64,000 bases of DNA from Rhodovastum sp963714255. GTDB lineage: Bacteria; Pseudomonadota; Alphaproteobacteria; Acetobacterales; Acetobacteraceae. Location of the stretch: positions 124,001 through 188,000 of the forward strand of contig CAVQNU010000015.1 in NCBI GenBank assembly GCA_963714255.1. The letters are read 5' to 3'. Positions 1 to 9,652 of the stretch are shown in pieces (the stretch's first letter is position 1; each line of letters begins with the position of its first letter). A program made the translations under genes and the position numbers. The notes beneath the pieces were generated by a model that was given only the letters and a program-made list of their open reading frames with translations, was not told where the DNA came from and ran no database searches.

Positions 1-11
1 AGAAGACGACG

Positions 12-1199
<1,188 letters not shown>

Positions 1200-1237
1200 C
1201 CGAACAGGGGATCGGTTCGCGAACCGGACGTAAGACC

Positions 1238-1546
1238 ATGGACAACCAGAACATCCGCATCCGCCTGAAGGCATACGATCACCGCGTGCTGGACAACAGC
1301 ACGAAGGAGATCGTGAACACGGCCAAGCGCACGGGCGCGCGGGTGCGTGGACCGATCCCGCTGCCCACGCATATCGAGCGGTTCACCGTGAACCGCTCGC
1401 CGCATATCGACAAGAAAAGCCGCGAGCAGTTCGAAATCCGGACCCATCGTCGGTTGCTGGATATCGTCGAACCCACGCCGCAAACGGTGGACGCGCTGAT
1501 GAAGCTCGACCTCGCCGCCGGCGTGGACGTCGAAATCAAGCTCTAA
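1238..1546 (+). CDS. rpsJ: 30S ribosomal protein S10
   Basis: Small-subunit head protein, also the NusG partner (NusE) in antitermination. The 102-residue product begins MDNQNIRIRLKAYDHR, the conserved S10 start. An upstream in-frame ATG at 1196 would overlap the tuf stop and add 14 residues with no family counterpart, so 1238 is chosen. First gene of the S10 operon; 52 bases separate it from rplC. Confidence 0.97.
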   Translation: MDNQNIRIRLKAYDHRVLDNSTKEIVNTAKRTGARVRGPIPLPTHIERFTVNRSPHIDKKSREQFEIRTHRRLLDIVEPTPQTVDALMKLDLAAGVDVEIKL

Positions 1547-1564
1547 CTGAAACAATTGGCCTAA

Positions 1565-1584
1565 GGACCCGCCTATCCGGGTCC
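1565..1584 (+). promoter_or_regulatory. Short hairpin between rpsJ and rplC
   Basis: GGACCCG and CGGGTCC form a perfect 7-bp stem around a 6-base loop in the 52-base gap between rpsJ and rplC. No T-tract follows, so it is more likely an RNA structure or processing site than a terminator. Whether it has a regulatory role is unknown. Confidence 0.4.
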
Positions 1585-1598
1585 CTCTGGGAAAGCAT

Positions 1599-2285
1599 AT
1601 GATGCGCACTGGATTGCTGGCGAAAAAGCTGGGCATGACCCGGCTGTTCAGAGACGACGGCACGCATGTGCCGGTCACTGTCCTGCACCTGGATCAGGTG
1701 CAGGTGGTGGCCGCGCGTACCGTCGAGACGGATGGCTACGCGGCCGTTCAGCTCGGCTGGGGGCAGGCGAAGGTCAAGAACGTGACCAAGCCGAACAAGG
1801 GCCATTTCGCCAAAGCGAAGGTGGAGCCGAAGGCCAAGCTGGCCGAGTTCCGGGTGGCCGAGGACGCGGTGCTGGAACCGGGCGCGACGCTGTTGGCCAC
1901 GCATTTTGTCGTCGGCCAGAAAGTGGATGTGGTCGGCACCACCAAGGGCAAGGGATTTGCCGGCGCCATGAAGCGCTGGAATTTCGCCGGCCTGGAGGCC
2001 TCCCACGGCGTTTCGGTCAGCCATCGGTCGCACGGTTCGACCGGCAACCGCCAGGACCCCGGCAAGACCTTCAAGAACAAGAAGATGGCCGGACATCTCG
2101 GGCAGGAGCGGGTGACCACGCTGAACCTCGTGGTGGCCGCGGTCGATGCCGATCGGGGCTTGCTGATGATCAAGGGCGCGGTGCCCGGTGCGAAGGGCGG
2201 CTTTGTTCTGGTGCGTGACGCAGTGAAGGCGGCGCGGCCGGCGGAGGCCCCGTACCCGGCGGCGCTCGCGGCGGCGGCGGGCTGA
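1599..2285 (+). CDS. rplC: 50S ribosomal protein L3
   Basis: Binds 23S rRNA near the peptidyl-transferase centre and initiates large-subunit assembly. The 228-residue protein starts MMRTGLLAKKLGMTRLF; the second ATG at 1602 is equally possible. The conserved central part (KGKGFAGAMKRW, then GSTGNRQDPGKTFKNKKMAG) is intact. The C-terminal 15 residues are Ala/Pro-rich and family-atypical. Second gene of the S10 operon. Confidence 0.97.
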   Translation: MMRTGLLAKKLGMTRLFRDDGTHVPVTVLHLDQVQVVAARTVETDGYAAVQLGWGQAKVKNVTKPNKGHFAKAKVEPKAKLAEFRVAEDAVLEPGATLLATHFVVGQKVDVVGTTKGKGFAGAMKRWNFAGLEASHGVSVSHRSHGSTGNRQDPGKTFKNKKMAGHLGQERVTTLNLVVAAVDADRGLLMIKGAVPGAKGGFVLVRDAVKAARPAEAPYPAALAAAAG

Positions 2286-2296
2286 GGCGTAGAAAA

Positions 2297-2911
2297 ATGC
2301 AGATCGAGATCAAAACCCTCGACAATGGCAGTGCCGGTACGGCCGAGCTGCCCGACGACATCTTCGGCGCCGAGCCGCGGCCCGACATTCTGGCGCGCGT
2401 GGTGCACTGGCAGCAGGCCAAGCGCCGGGCCGGCACGCACAAGGTGAAGGGCATGGGTGAGGTGCAGGGCACCACGAAGAAGCCTTATCGCCAGAAGGGC
2501 ACCGGCAATGCCCGCCAGGGCAGCCTGCGGGCGCCGCAGTTCCGCACCGGCGGCGTGGTGCACGGCCCGGTGGTGCGCAGCCACGCATACAGCCTGCCCA
2601 AGAAGGTGCGCCGGCTCGGCCTGATCTGCGCGCTGTCGCAGAAGGCGCGCGACGGCAAGCTGGTGGTGCTGGACGCCGCCACCAGCCAGGCAAAGACGAA
2701 GGAGCTGGCCGCGAAGCTGAAGGCGCTGGGCTGGAGCTCGGCGCTGATCGTCGACCACACGGTGGATGCCGGCTTCCTGCTGGCCAGCCGCAACATCGTC
2801 GGCGTCGATGTGCTGCCGACCATCGGCGCCAATGTCTACGACATCCTGGCGCACGACGTGCTGGCGATCACCACCGCCGGCGTCGAGGGCCTGAAGGAGC
2901 GCCTGGCATGA
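2297..2911 (+). CDS. rplD: 50S ribosomal protein L4
   Basis: Large-subunit protein lining the exit tunnel. The 204-residue product contains the loop region KGMGEVQGTTKKPYRQKGTG that reaches into the tunnel. It follows rplC by 11 bases and overlaps rplW by four bases (ATGA), so the two are translationally coupled. In some bacteria L4 represses its own operon; no leader for this is visible because the operon start lies upstream. Confidence 0.97.
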   Translation: MQIEIKTLDNGSAGTAELPDDIFGAEPRPDILARVVHWQQAKRRAGTHKVKGMGEVQGTTKKPYRQKGTGNARQGSLRAPQFRTGGVVHGPVVRSHAYSLPKKVRRLGLICALSQKARDGKLVVLDAATSQAKTKELAAKLKALGWSSALIVDHTVDAGFLLASRNIVGVDVLPTIGANVYDILAHDVLAITTAGVEGLKERLA

Positions 2912-3270
2912 GCGAGACCGGCACCAGCGATACCCGCACGAGCGAAACCGGGGCGGCGGTGCGCAAGCCGCTCCTGTCGCGCGAGGCGATGTACCAGATC
3001 ATCCGCAACCCGGTGATCACCGAAAAGGCCACCCGTCTGAGCGAACACGGCCAGATGGTGTTCCGCGTGTCCATCGACGCCAGCAAGCCCGAGATCAAGG
3101 AAGCCATCGAGGGGTTGTTCGGCGTGACCGTGCTGGCGGTGAACACCGTGGTGCAGAAGGGCAAGGCCAAGCGCTTCAAGGGCAGGCCCGGCGTGCGGTC
3201 GGACGTGAAGAAGGCCTATGTGCGGCTGGCCGAGGGTCAGTCGATCGACCTGACCACCGGTCTGGCCTGA
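2908..3270 (+). CDS. rplW: 50S ribosomal protein L23
   Basis: Tunnel-exit protein and docking site for trigger factor and SRP. At 120 residues it is about 25 longer than the usual 95-100. The extra part is a Ser/Thr/Glu-rich N-terminus before the conserved core, which begins about MYQIIRNPVITEKATRLSE. AAGGAG lies eight bases before the ATG at 2908, supporting the long form. Coupled to rplD by ATGA. Confidence 0.96.
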   Translation: MSETGTSDTRTSETGAAVRKPLLSREAMYQIIRNPVITEKATRLSEHGQMVFRVSIDASKPEIKEAIEGLFGVTVLAVNTVVQKGKAKRFKGRPGVRSDVKKAYVRLAEGQSIDLTTGLA

Positions 3271-3285
3271 GGCGGGGACTGAGAG

Positions 3286-4119
3286 ATGGCACTGAAGAAT
3301 TTCAACCCCGTCACGCCCAGCCTGCGCGGCACGGTGCTGATCGACCGCAGCGAGCTGTGGAAGGGCAAGCCGGTGAAGGCGCTGACCGTGGGCAAGCACG
3401 CCACGGGCGGGCGCAACAACCATGGCCGCATCACCAGCCGTTTCCGCGGCGGCGGGCACAAGCGCAGCTACCGCATTATCGACTTCAAGCGCCGCAAGTT
3501 CGACGTGCCGGCGACGGTCGAGCGGCTGGAATACGATCCCAACCGCACCGCCTTCATCGCCCTGATCAAGTACCAGGACGGCGAGCTGGCCTATATCCTG
3601 GCGCCGCAGCGGCTGCGCGTGGGCGATGCGGTGGTGGCGGGCGCGCGGGTCGACATCAAGCCCGGCAATGCGATGCCGCTGGCGGCGATTCCGGTCGGCA
3701 CCATCGTGCACAATGTCGAGCTGAAGCCGCGCGGCGGCGGCAAGCTGGCGCGCGCGGCGGGGCAGTATGTCCAGCTGGTCGGCAAGGACTCCGGCTATGC
3801 GCAGATCAAGCTGATGAGCGGCGAGCTGCGCCTGGTGCGCGGCGAATGCGTCGCCACGGTCGGCGCGGTGTCGAACCCCGACAACTCCAACCAGCAGATG
3901 GGCAAGGCCGGTCGCAGCCGCTGGCTGGGGCGCCGCCCGCACAACCGCGGCGTGGTGATGAACCCGGTCGACCATCCGCACGGCGGCGGCGAGGGCCGCA
4001 CCTCGGGCGGGCGGCATCCGGTCACGCCCTGGGGCAAGCCGACCAAGGGCTACAAGACGCGGGTGAACAAGCGGACCGACCGGCTGATCATTCGCCGCCG
4101 CAACAAAGGAAAGGGCTGA
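3286..4119 (+). CDS. rplB: 50S ribosomal protein L2
   Basis: Universal large-subunit protein needed for subunit joining and peptidyl transfer. The 277-residue product has the expected length and carries the signature MNPVDHPHGGGEGRTSGG near residues 225-242, which includes the functionally critical His in DHPHGGGEG. It lies in the standard rplW-rplB-rpsS order. Confidence 0.98.
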   Translation: MALKNFNPVTPSLRGTVLIDRSELWKGKPVKALTVGKHATGGRNNHGRITSRFRGGGHKRSYRIIDFKRRKFDVPATVERLEYDPNRTAFIALIKYQDGELAYILAPQRLRVGDAVVAGARVDIKPGNAMPLAAIPVGTIVHNVELKPRGGGKLARAAGQYVQLVGKDSGYAQIKLMSGELRLVRGECVATVGAVSNPDNSNQQMGKAGRSRWLGRRPHNRGVVMNPVDHPHGGGEGRTSGGRHPVTPWGKPTKGYKTRVNKRTDRLIIRRRNKGKG

Positions 4120-4122
4120 TCC

Positions 4123-4401
4123 ATGGCGCGTTCCGTCTGGAAGGGCCCGTTCGTGGACGGGTACCTGCTCAACAAGGCCGAGACCAGCCGCGCGTCGGGC
4201 CGCAACGAGATCATCAAGATCTGGTCGCGCCGCTCGACCATCCTGCCGCAGTTCGTCGGCCTCGTGTTCGGGGTCTATAACGGCCACAAATTCCTGCCCG
4301 TGCAGGTGACCGAGAACATGGTGGGCCACAAGTTCGGCGAGTTCTCGCCGACGCGGACCTTCCACGGCCACTCGGCCGACAAGAAGGCGAGGCGGGGCTG
4401 A
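4123..4401 (+). CDS. rpsS: 30S ribosomal protein S19
   Basis: Small-subunit head protein that pairs with S13 near the A-site tRNA. The 92-residue product begins MARSVWKGPFVDGYLL and contains TRTFHGHSADKKARRG at its C-terminus, both typical. It starts three bases after the rplB stop. Confidence 0.97.
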   Translation: MARSVWKGPFVDGYLLNKAETSRASGRNEIIKIWSRRSTILPQFVGLVFGVYNGHKFLPVQVTENMVGHKFGEFSPTRTFHGHSADKKARRG

Positions 4402-4402
4402 G

Positions 4403-4810
4403 ATGAGCAAGCCGAAGCAGGCCAGGCGCCTTGCCGAAACCGAGGCGCAGGCGATCCTGAGCAATGTCCGCGTCAGCCCGCGCAAGCTGAATTTGGTGGC
4501 GGGGCTGATCCGCAACCGCCCGGCTGCGGATGCGGTGGCGACGCTGACCTTCAGCAAGCGCCGCATCGCCCAGCAGGTGAAGAAGGTGCTGGAAAGCGCT
4601 ATCGCCAATGCCGAGAACAACCACCAGCTCGATGTCGATCGGCTGGTGGTGTCGCGCGCTGAGGTCGGGCGCTCCATGGTCATGAAGCGTTTCCATGCCC
4701 GCGGCCGCGGCCGCGCCTCGCGCATCGAGAAATGGTTCAGCCATCTGAAGATCGTCGTGGCCGAGCGGACGCAAGAACAGGCCGCCTCGTCCGAGCAGGG
4801 AGCCGCCTGA
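4403..4810 (+). CDS. rplV: 50S ribosomal protein L22
   Basis: Tunnel-wall protein whose beta-hairpin meets L4. The 135-residue product has the core VRVSPRKLNLVAGLIRNRP and the hairpin ending in GRGRASRIEKWFSHLKIVV. A short N-terminal extension and a Glu/Gln/Ala-rich C-terminal tail exceed the usual 110 residues. Its stop overlaps the rpsC start by one base. Confidence 0.97.
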   Translation: MSKPKQARRLAETEAQAILSNVRVSPRKLNLVAGLIRNRPAADAVATLTFSKRRIAQQVKKVLESAIANAENNHQLDVDRLVVSRAEVGRSMVMKRFHARGRGRASRIEKWFSHLKIVVAERTQEQAASSEQGAA

Positions 4811-5487
4811 TGGGTCACAAAGTCAATCCGATCGGTCTGCGGCTGGGCATCAACCGCACCTGGGATTCGCGGTGGTTCGCCGGGCAGGATTACGCCCGCC
4901 TGCTGCACGACGATCTGAAGCTGCGCACGCATCTGCGTCAGAAGCTGTCAGGTGCGGGCGTCAGCCGGGTGGTGATCGAGCGGCCGGCGAAGAAGCCGCG
5001 GGTGACTATCTATGCCGCAAGGCCGGGCGTGGTGATCGGCAAGAAGGGCCAGGACATCGAGAACCTGCGCAAGGATCTCGCCCGCATGGCCAAGGCCGAG
5101 GTGTCGCTGAACATCGTCGAAATTCGCAAGCCGGAGATCGACGCCCAGCTGGTGGCCGAGAACATCGCCCAGCAGCTGGAACGCCGGGTGGCGTTCCGCC
5201 GGGCGATGAAGCGGGCGGTGCAGTCGGCCATGCGGCTCGGCGCGCAGGGCATCCGCATCAATTGCGGCGGCCGGCTGGGCGGGGCGGAAATCGCCCGGGT
5301 GGAGTGGTACCGCGAAGGAAGGGTGCCGCTGCACACGCTGCGGGCGGATATCGACTACGGCGTGGCGACGGCGAAAACCACCTATGGCACCTGCGGCGTG
5401 AAGGTCTGGATCTTCAAGGGCGAGATCCTGGCGCACGACCCGTTGGCGCAGGATCGCCGCGCCGCCGAACAGGCGCCGCAGCGGTAA
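4810..5487 (+). CDS. rpsC: 30S ribosomal protein S3
   Basis: mRNA-entry-channel protein with a KH domain. The chosen ATG at 4810 gives 225 residues starting MGHKVNPIGLRLGINRTW, the canonical S3 start. A frame-compatible ATG 78 bases upstream lies inside rplV and is rejected. The KH signature VVIGKKG is at residues 74-80. The stop codon of rplV (TGA) shares its A with this start. Confidence 0.97.
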   Translation: MGHKVNPIGLRLGINRTWDSRWFAGQDYARLLHDDLKLRTHLRQKLSGAGVSRVVIERPAKKPRVTIYAARPGVVIGKKGQDIENLRKDLARMAKAEVSLNIVEIRKPEIDAQLVAENIAQQLERRVAFRRAMKRAVQSAMRLGAQGIRINCGGRLGGAEIARVEWYREGRVPLHTLRADIDYGVATAKTTYGTCGVKVWIFKGEILAHDPLAQDRRAAEQAPQR

Positions 5488-5499
5488 GGACGCACGACA

Positions 5500-5916
5500 A
5501 TGCTGCAACCCAAACGCACCAACTACCGCAAGGCCCATAAGGGCCGCATCAAGGGCCTGGCGAAGGGCAACACCTCGCTGACCTTCGGCGCCTACGGGCT
5601 GAAGGCGCTGGAGCCCGAGCGCATCACCGCGCGCCAAATCGAGGCGGCACGGCGGGCGATCACCCGCGCCATGAAGCGCGCCGGCCGGGTGTGGATTCGC
5701 ATCTTTCCGGACGTGCCGGTCAGCCGCAAGCCGGCCGAGGTGCGGATGGGCTCCGGCAAGGGCGCACCCGAATTCTGGGTGGCCCGGGTGAAGCCCGGCC
5801 GGATCGTGTTCGAAATCGACGGCGTGGCCGAGTTGCTGGCGCGCGAAGCGCTCAGCCTGGGCGCAGCCAAGCTGCCGATCCGCACCAAATTCGTCACCCG
5901 CATCGCGGACGCGTGA
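5500..5916 (+). CDS. rplP: 50S ribosomal protein L16
   Basis: A-site-region protein of the large subunit. The 138-residue product begins MLQPKRTNYRKAHKGRIKG and contains the conserved RKPAEVRMGSGKGAPEFWV segment. Family-typical length and position between rpsC and rpmC. Confidence 0.97.
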   Translation: MLQPKRTNYRKAHKGRIKGLAKGNTSLTFGAYGLKALEPERITARQIEAARRAITRAMKRAGRVWIRIFPDVPVSRKPAEVRMGSGKGAPEFWVARVKPGRIVFEIDGVAELLAREALSLGAAKLPIRTKFVTRIADA

Positions 5917-5920
5917 TTCC

Positions 5921-6136
5921 ATGGCCAAGCAAAGCAAGCCCGCCGACGTGCGGGCCAAGACCCCGGACGAGCTGTCCGCCCTGTTGCTCAACCTGCGCAA
6001 AGAGCAGTTCAACCTGCGTTTTCAGCGGGCCACCGGACAGCTCGAAGGCGTGGGCCGCGTGCGCACGGTGCGCCGCGACATCGCACGGGTGAAAACCATT
6101 CTGGCGGAGCAGAAGCGCTCCGCCGCCACCTCCTGA
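5921..6136 (+). CDS. rpmC: 50S ribosomal protein L29
   Basis: Small helical protein near the tunnel exit. At 71 residues it has the LRKEQFNLRFQRATGQLE signature of the second helix. It starts four bases after rplP and precedes rpsQ by ten. Confidence 0.96.
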   Translation: MAKQSKPADVRAKTPDELSALLLNLRKEQFNLRFQRATGQLEGVGRVRTVRRDIARVKTILAEQKRSAATS

Positions 6137-6146
6137 GGAGCGGTCG

Positions 6147-6470
6147 ATGCCAAGGCGCGTCCTGACCGGGCGGGTGACCAGCGACAAGATGGACAAGACC
6201 GTGACGGTGCTTGTCAATCGCCGCGTCATGCACCCGCTCTATAAGAAGTTCATCCGGCGGTCCAAGAACTACGCCGCGCACGACGAGCAGAATCTCTGCA
6301 AGATCGGCAACGTGGTCCGCATCGAGGAGTGCCGGCCGATCAGCAAGCGCAAGACCTGGCTGGTGGTCGAGCGCAACGGCGCCCTCCTGGCTGCCGCGGC
6401 GGGCGACGCGCCAGCGGCCGGTGTGCTCGCGGCCGCGCCAGCGGCCGACGCGCCTGCCGCGCAGGCCTGA
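6147..6470 (+). CDS. rpsQ: 30S ribosomal protein S17 with Ala-rich tail
   Basis: OB-fold small-subunit protein that binds 16S rRNA early. The core (MPRRVLTGRVTSDKMDKTVT, later KTWLVVERNG) fills about 80 residues. Residues from about 80 to 107 form an extra Ala/Pro-rich tail, AAAAGDAPAAGVLAAAPAAD being typical of it, which most S17 proteins lack. A GAGGAG site precedes the start. The tail is probably disordered; its function is unknown. Confidence 0.96.
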   Translation: MPRRVLTGRVTSDKMDKTVTVLVNRRVMHPLYKKFIRRSKNYAAHDEQNLCKIGNVVRIEECRPISKRKTWLVVERNGALLAAAAGDAPAAGVLAAAPAADAPAAQA

Positions 6471-6480
6471 GGAGGGATAA

Positions 6481-6849
6481 ATGATTTCGGTCGAGACCAA
6501 CCTGGACGTGGCCGACAATTCCGGCGCGCGACGGGTGCAGTGCATCAAGGTGCTGGGCGGCTCCAAGCGGAAGACCGCCTCGGTCGGCGATGTCATCGTC
6601 GTGTCGGTGAAGGATGCGATTCCGCGCGGCAAGGTGAAGAAGGGCGACGTGCACCAGGCGGTGATCGTGCGCACCTCGTTTCCGGTGCGCCGGGCCGACG
6701 GCAGCGCGATCCGGTTCGACCGCAATGCGGCGGTGCTGATCAACAAGCAGCAGGAACCGATCGGCACCCGCATCTTCGGCCCGGTGGTGCGCGAGCTGCG
6801 GGCGAAGAAGTTCATGAAGATCATCTCGCTGGCTCCGGAGGTGCTGTGA
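6481..6849 (+). CDS. rplN: 50S ribosomal protein L14
   Basis: Subunit-interface protein. The 122 residues match family length, and the NSGARRVQCIKVLGGSKRK signature is near the N-terminus. First gene of the spc operon in classical terms, but there is no visible break from rpsQ (10 bases), so S10 and spc genes are probably co-transcribed. Its TGA overlaps the rplX ATG. Confidence 0.97.
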   Translation: MISVETNLDVADNSGARRVQCIKVLGGSKRKTASVGDVIVVSVKDAIPRGKVKKGDVHQAVIVRTSFPVRRADGSAIRFDRNAAVLINKQQEPIGTRIFGPVVRELRAKKFMKIISLAPEVL

Positions 6850-7169
6850 TGGCTGCGCGCATCCGCAAGGGCGACACGGTCGTGGTGATCACCGGTACGT
6901 CCAAAGGCCGCCGCGGCGAGGTGCTGCAGGTGATGCCGAAGGCGAACCGCGCGGTGGTGCAGGGCGTCAACCTGGCCAAGCGGCACACCAAGCCGCGCGG
7001 CGTCGGCCAGCCCGGCGGCATCATCGAGCGGGAAGCGACGATCCATTTGTCCAACCTGAAGCTGGTCGACCCCAAGACCGATACGCCCACCCGCGTGGGC
7101 TTCCGGATTCTGGAAGACGGCACCAAGGTCCGTGTCGCCAAGGCCACCGGCAACGTGGTCGAGAGTTGA
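6849..7169 (+). CDS. rplX: 50S ribosomal protein L24
   Basis: Assembly-initiator KOW-domain protein. The ATG at 6849 gives 106 residues, MAARIRKGDTVVVITGTSKG at the start being the KOW motif. It overlaps rplN by one base. In-frame sequence further upstream lies within rplN and is not part of the gene. Confidence 0.97.
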   Translation: MAARIRKGDTVVVITGTSKGRRGEVLQVMPKANRAVVQGVNLAKRHTKPRGVGQPGGIIEREATIHLSNLKLVDPKTDTPTRVGFRILEDGTKVRVAKATGNVVES

Positions 7170-7179
7170 GGAGGCTGCC

Positions 7180-7932
7180 ATGAGCGGTACGAAGGGCGGT
7201 CAGAAGGGCAAGACGCCGGCCAAGGGCGGCGGTGCCAAGGGCGGCGCCGGCGGCAAGGGCGGCGCGGCCGGCAAGGGCGGCGCCAAGGGCAAGCCGGCGC
7301 AGGCGGCGTCGAAGAAATCCGAGACCGGCGGCGGGCCCGCCTCGCTGCAGCAGGTCACCATCGGCAAGGACGTGTCGGCCGGCACCGGCGAGATGCCGCG
7401 CATGCAGCGCCGCTATGTCGATGAAATCCGGCCCGCTTTGACGAAGGAATTCGGCTACAGCAACCCGATGCAGGTGCCGAAGCTGGAGAAGATCGTCATC
7501 AACATGGGCGTGGGCGAGGCCGCCAGCGACCAGAAGAAGCTCGACGCGGCGGTGGCGGAGCTGGCGCTGATTTCGGGCCAGAAGCCGGTGAAGACGATCG
7601 CCAAGAAGGCGATCGCCGGCTTCAAGATCCGCGCCGGCCTGCCGATCGGCTGCAAGGTCACGCTGCGCAAGGCGCGGATGTACGAGTTCCTCGACCGGCT
7701 GGTCACCATCGCCCTGCCGCGGGTGCGCGACTTCCGTGGCATCGCCGGCAAGGGGTTCGACGGCCGCGGCAACTTCGCCATGGGGATGAAGGAACAGATC
7801 GTCTTCCCCGAAATCGTCTACGACAAGGTCGACTCGATCCGCGGCATGGACATCCAGTTCGTGACCACCGCGCAGACCGATGCCGAGGCGAAGGCGCTGC
7901 TGAAGAAGTTCGACATCCCGTTCCAGGCCTGA
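7180..7932 (+). CDS. rplE: 50S ribosomal protein L5 with Gly/Lys-rich N-terminal extension
   Basis: Central-protuberance protein contacting 5S rRNA and P-site tRNA. The normal L5 core (about 179 residues) begins near Met72 (MPRMQRRYVDEIRPAL) and includes KLEKIVINMGVGEA. Ahead of it lie about 71 residues, low in complexity and rich in Gly, Lys and Ala, built from repeats such as KGGAKGGAGGKGGAAGKGG. GAGGAG lies just before the ATG at 7180, while no comparable site precedes Met72 at 7393, so the long form is probably translated. The tail resembles a basic disordered RNA-binding arm. Confidence 0.95.
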   Translation: MSGTKGGQKGKTPAKGGGAKGGAGGKGGAAGKGGAKGKPAQAASKKSETGGGPASLQQVTIGKDVSAGTGEMPRMQRRYVDEIRPALTKEFGYSNPMQVPKLEKIVINMGVGEAASDQKKLDAAVAELALISGQKPVKTIAKKAIAGFKIRAGLPIGCKVTLRKARMYEFLDRLVTIALPRVRDFRGIAGKGFDGRGNFAMGMKEQIVFPEIVYDKVDSIRGMDIQFVTTAQTDAEAKALLKKFDIPFQA

Positions 7933-8012
7933 AGGCCCGGCGACGCGATGCACGTGATGCGTGATGGGAATACCGCCGGCGCACAGCCGGCAGGTTCCGG
8001 AGGATAGGCAGG

Positions 8013-8318
8013 ATGGCGAAGACTTCCGCGGTCAACCGCAATGCGATGCGCCAGCGTCTGGCGGCGCGCGACAAGAACAAGCGCGCGGCGCTGAAAGAAA
8101 TCGTCATGGACCGGTCCAGTCCGGTCGAGGACCGTTTCGAGGCGACGCTGAAGCTGGCGCAGCTGCCGCGCAACGGGGCGGCGGTGCGGGTGCGGCTGCG
8201 CTGCACCCTCACCGGCAGGTCGCGCGGCAACTACCGCAAGTTCAAGCTCTGCCGCAACATGCTGCGCGAGCTGGCCAACCAGGGCCAGATTCCCGGCATG
8301 GTCAAGGCGAGCTGGTAA
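8013..8318 (+). CDS. rpsN: 30S ribosomal protein S14 (zinc-free type)
   Basis: Small-subunit head protein. At 101 residues it is the long form without the paired CxxC zinc motifs; only two cysteines are present. GGAGGATAGGCAGG precedes the ATG. It follows an 80-base gap after rplE, wider than other gaps in this operon. Confidence 0.97.
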   Translation: MAKTSAVNRNAMRQRLAARDKNKRAALKEIVMDRSSPVEDRFEATLKLAQLPRNGAAVRVRLRCTLTGRSRGNYRKFKLCRNMLRELANQGQIPGMVKASW

Positions 8319-8333
8319 GGAGGGACAGGACAG

Positions 8334-8732
8334 ATGTCTCTATCCGATCCCCTGGGCGATATGCTGACGCGCATCCGCAACGCGCAGCGCTCGCGCCATG
8401 CAGCCTGCGTCGCGCCGAACTCGCAGCTGCGGCAGAACGTGCTCGACGTGCTGAAGCGCGAAGGCTTCATCCGCGGCTTCTCCACCGAAGACGTGCGGCC
8501 GGGCGTGTCGCTGATCCGCATCGAGCTGAAGTACAACGAGGGCGAGCCGGTCATCAAGGAGATCACCCGCATCTCCAAGCCGGGCCGCCGCGTCTATTCG
8601 AAGATCAAGGAGCTGCCCCGGGTTTATGCCGGGCTCGGCATCTCGATCCTGTCCACCCCGCGCGGGGTGCTGAGCGATGCCGAGGCTCGCGCCGCCAATG
8701 TTGGCGGCGAGGTCCTCTGCCGCGTGTTCTGA
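8334..8732 (+). CDS. rpsH: 30S ribosomal protein S8
   Basis: Binds the central domain of 16S rRNA; in enterobacteria also the spc-operon repressor. The 132-residue product starts MSLSDPLGDMLTRIRNAQRS and ends with GISILSTPRGVLSDAEA...GGEVLCRVF, both standard. Confidence 0.97.
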   Translation: MSLSDPLGDMLTRIRNAQRSRHAACVAPNSQLRQNVLDVLKREGFIRGFSTEDVRPGVSLIRIELKYNEGEPVIKEITRISKPGRRVYSKIKELPRVYAGLGISILSTPRGVLSDAEARAANVGGEVLCRVF

Positions 8733-8742
8733 GGAGAACGGC

Positions 8743-9276
8743 ATGTCGCGCATTGGAAAATATCCGGTCGAGATCCCGGCGGGCGTGCAGGTCGCGCTCG
8801 CCGGGCGCACCCTCACCGCGAAGGGCAAGCTCGGCGAATTGTCGCTGCAGCTCACCGATCTGGTCGATGCGACCATCGAGGGCGGCCGCGTCTCGGTGGC
8901 GCCGCGCGGTGATGCGACGCCGGCGCGGATGATGTGGGGCACCACGCGGGCGCTGGTCGCCAGCATGGTGCGCGGCGTCAGCACCGGCTACGCCAAGACG
9001 ATGGAAATCACCGGCACCGGCTACCGCGCCGCGGTGCAGGGCAGCAACCTGGTGATGAATCTCGGCTTCTCGCATGATGTGGTTTACGCGATCCCGCCCG
9101 GGATCAAGGTCAGTTGCGAAAAGCCGACCCTGATCAAGGTCGAGGGCGTGGACAAGCGGCTGGTGGGTCAGGTTTGCGCCGAGATCCGCACCTGGCGTCC
9201 GCCCGAGCCCTATAAGGGCAAGGGCGTGAAGTTCGTGGGCGAGCAGATCCGGCGCAAGGAAGGCAAGAAGAAGTAA
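8743..9276 (+). CDS. rplF: 50S ribosomal protein L6
   Basis: Large-subunit protein near the factor-binding site. The ATG at 8743, ten bases after rpsH and preceded by GAGGAG, gives 177 residues starting MSRIGKYPVEIPAGV. The C-terminal signature RTWRPPEPYKGKGVKFVGE is present. A longer reading frame into rpsH is rejected. Confidence 0.97.
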   Translation: MSRIGKYPVEIPAGVQVALAGRTLTAKGKLGELSLQLTDLVDATIEGGRVSVAPRGDATPARMMWGTTRALVASMVRGVSTGYAKTMEITGTGYRAAVQGSNLVMNLGFSHDVVYAIPPGIKVSCEKPTLIKVEGVDKRLVGQVCAEIRTWRPPEPYKGKGVKFVGEQIRRKEGKKK

Positions 9277-9277
9277 C

Positions 9278-9640
9278 ATGAGCGCGAACCAGAACTTGCA
9301 GGCACGCCGCAGGGACAGGCTGCGCTTCCAGCTTCGTCGCAAGGCGGGCGGGCGGCCTCGGCTGTCGGTGTTCCGCTCCGGCAAGAACATCTACGCCCAG
9401 GTGATCGATGACGGCCAGGGCCGCACCCTGGCGGCGGCGTCCAGCCTGGATGGCAGCCTGCGCGAGCAGCTGAAAACCGGCGCCGACAAGGCGGCGGCGG
9501 CGGCGGTCGGCAAGTTGGTGGCCGAACGGGCGCTGGCGGCGGGCGTGACCGCGGTGGTGTTCGACCGCGGCGCCTATCTCTACCACGGTCGCGTCAAGGC
9601 GCTGGCCGATGCCGCCCGCGAGGGCGGGCTGTCCTTCTGA
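9278..9640 (+). CDS. rplR: 50S ribosomal protein L18
   Basis: Binds 5S rRNA together with L5 and L25. The 120-residue product has the RPRLSVFRSGKNIYAQVIDD core and ends in the typical YLYHGRVKALADAAREGGL. One base separates it from rplF. Confidence 0.97.
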   Translation: MSANQNLQARRRDRLRFQLRRKAGGRPRLSVFRSGKNIYAQVIDDGQGRTLAAASSLDGSLREQLKTGADKAAAAAVGKLVAERALAAGVTAVVFDRGAYLYHGRVKALADAAREGGLSF

Positions 9641-9652
9641 GGGGAATGACCG

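Noticed and set aside
2836..4932. Minus-strand frame of 698 codons opposite rplW to rpsC
   Set aside because: Antisense shadow of ribosomal protein genes with no recognisable domain.
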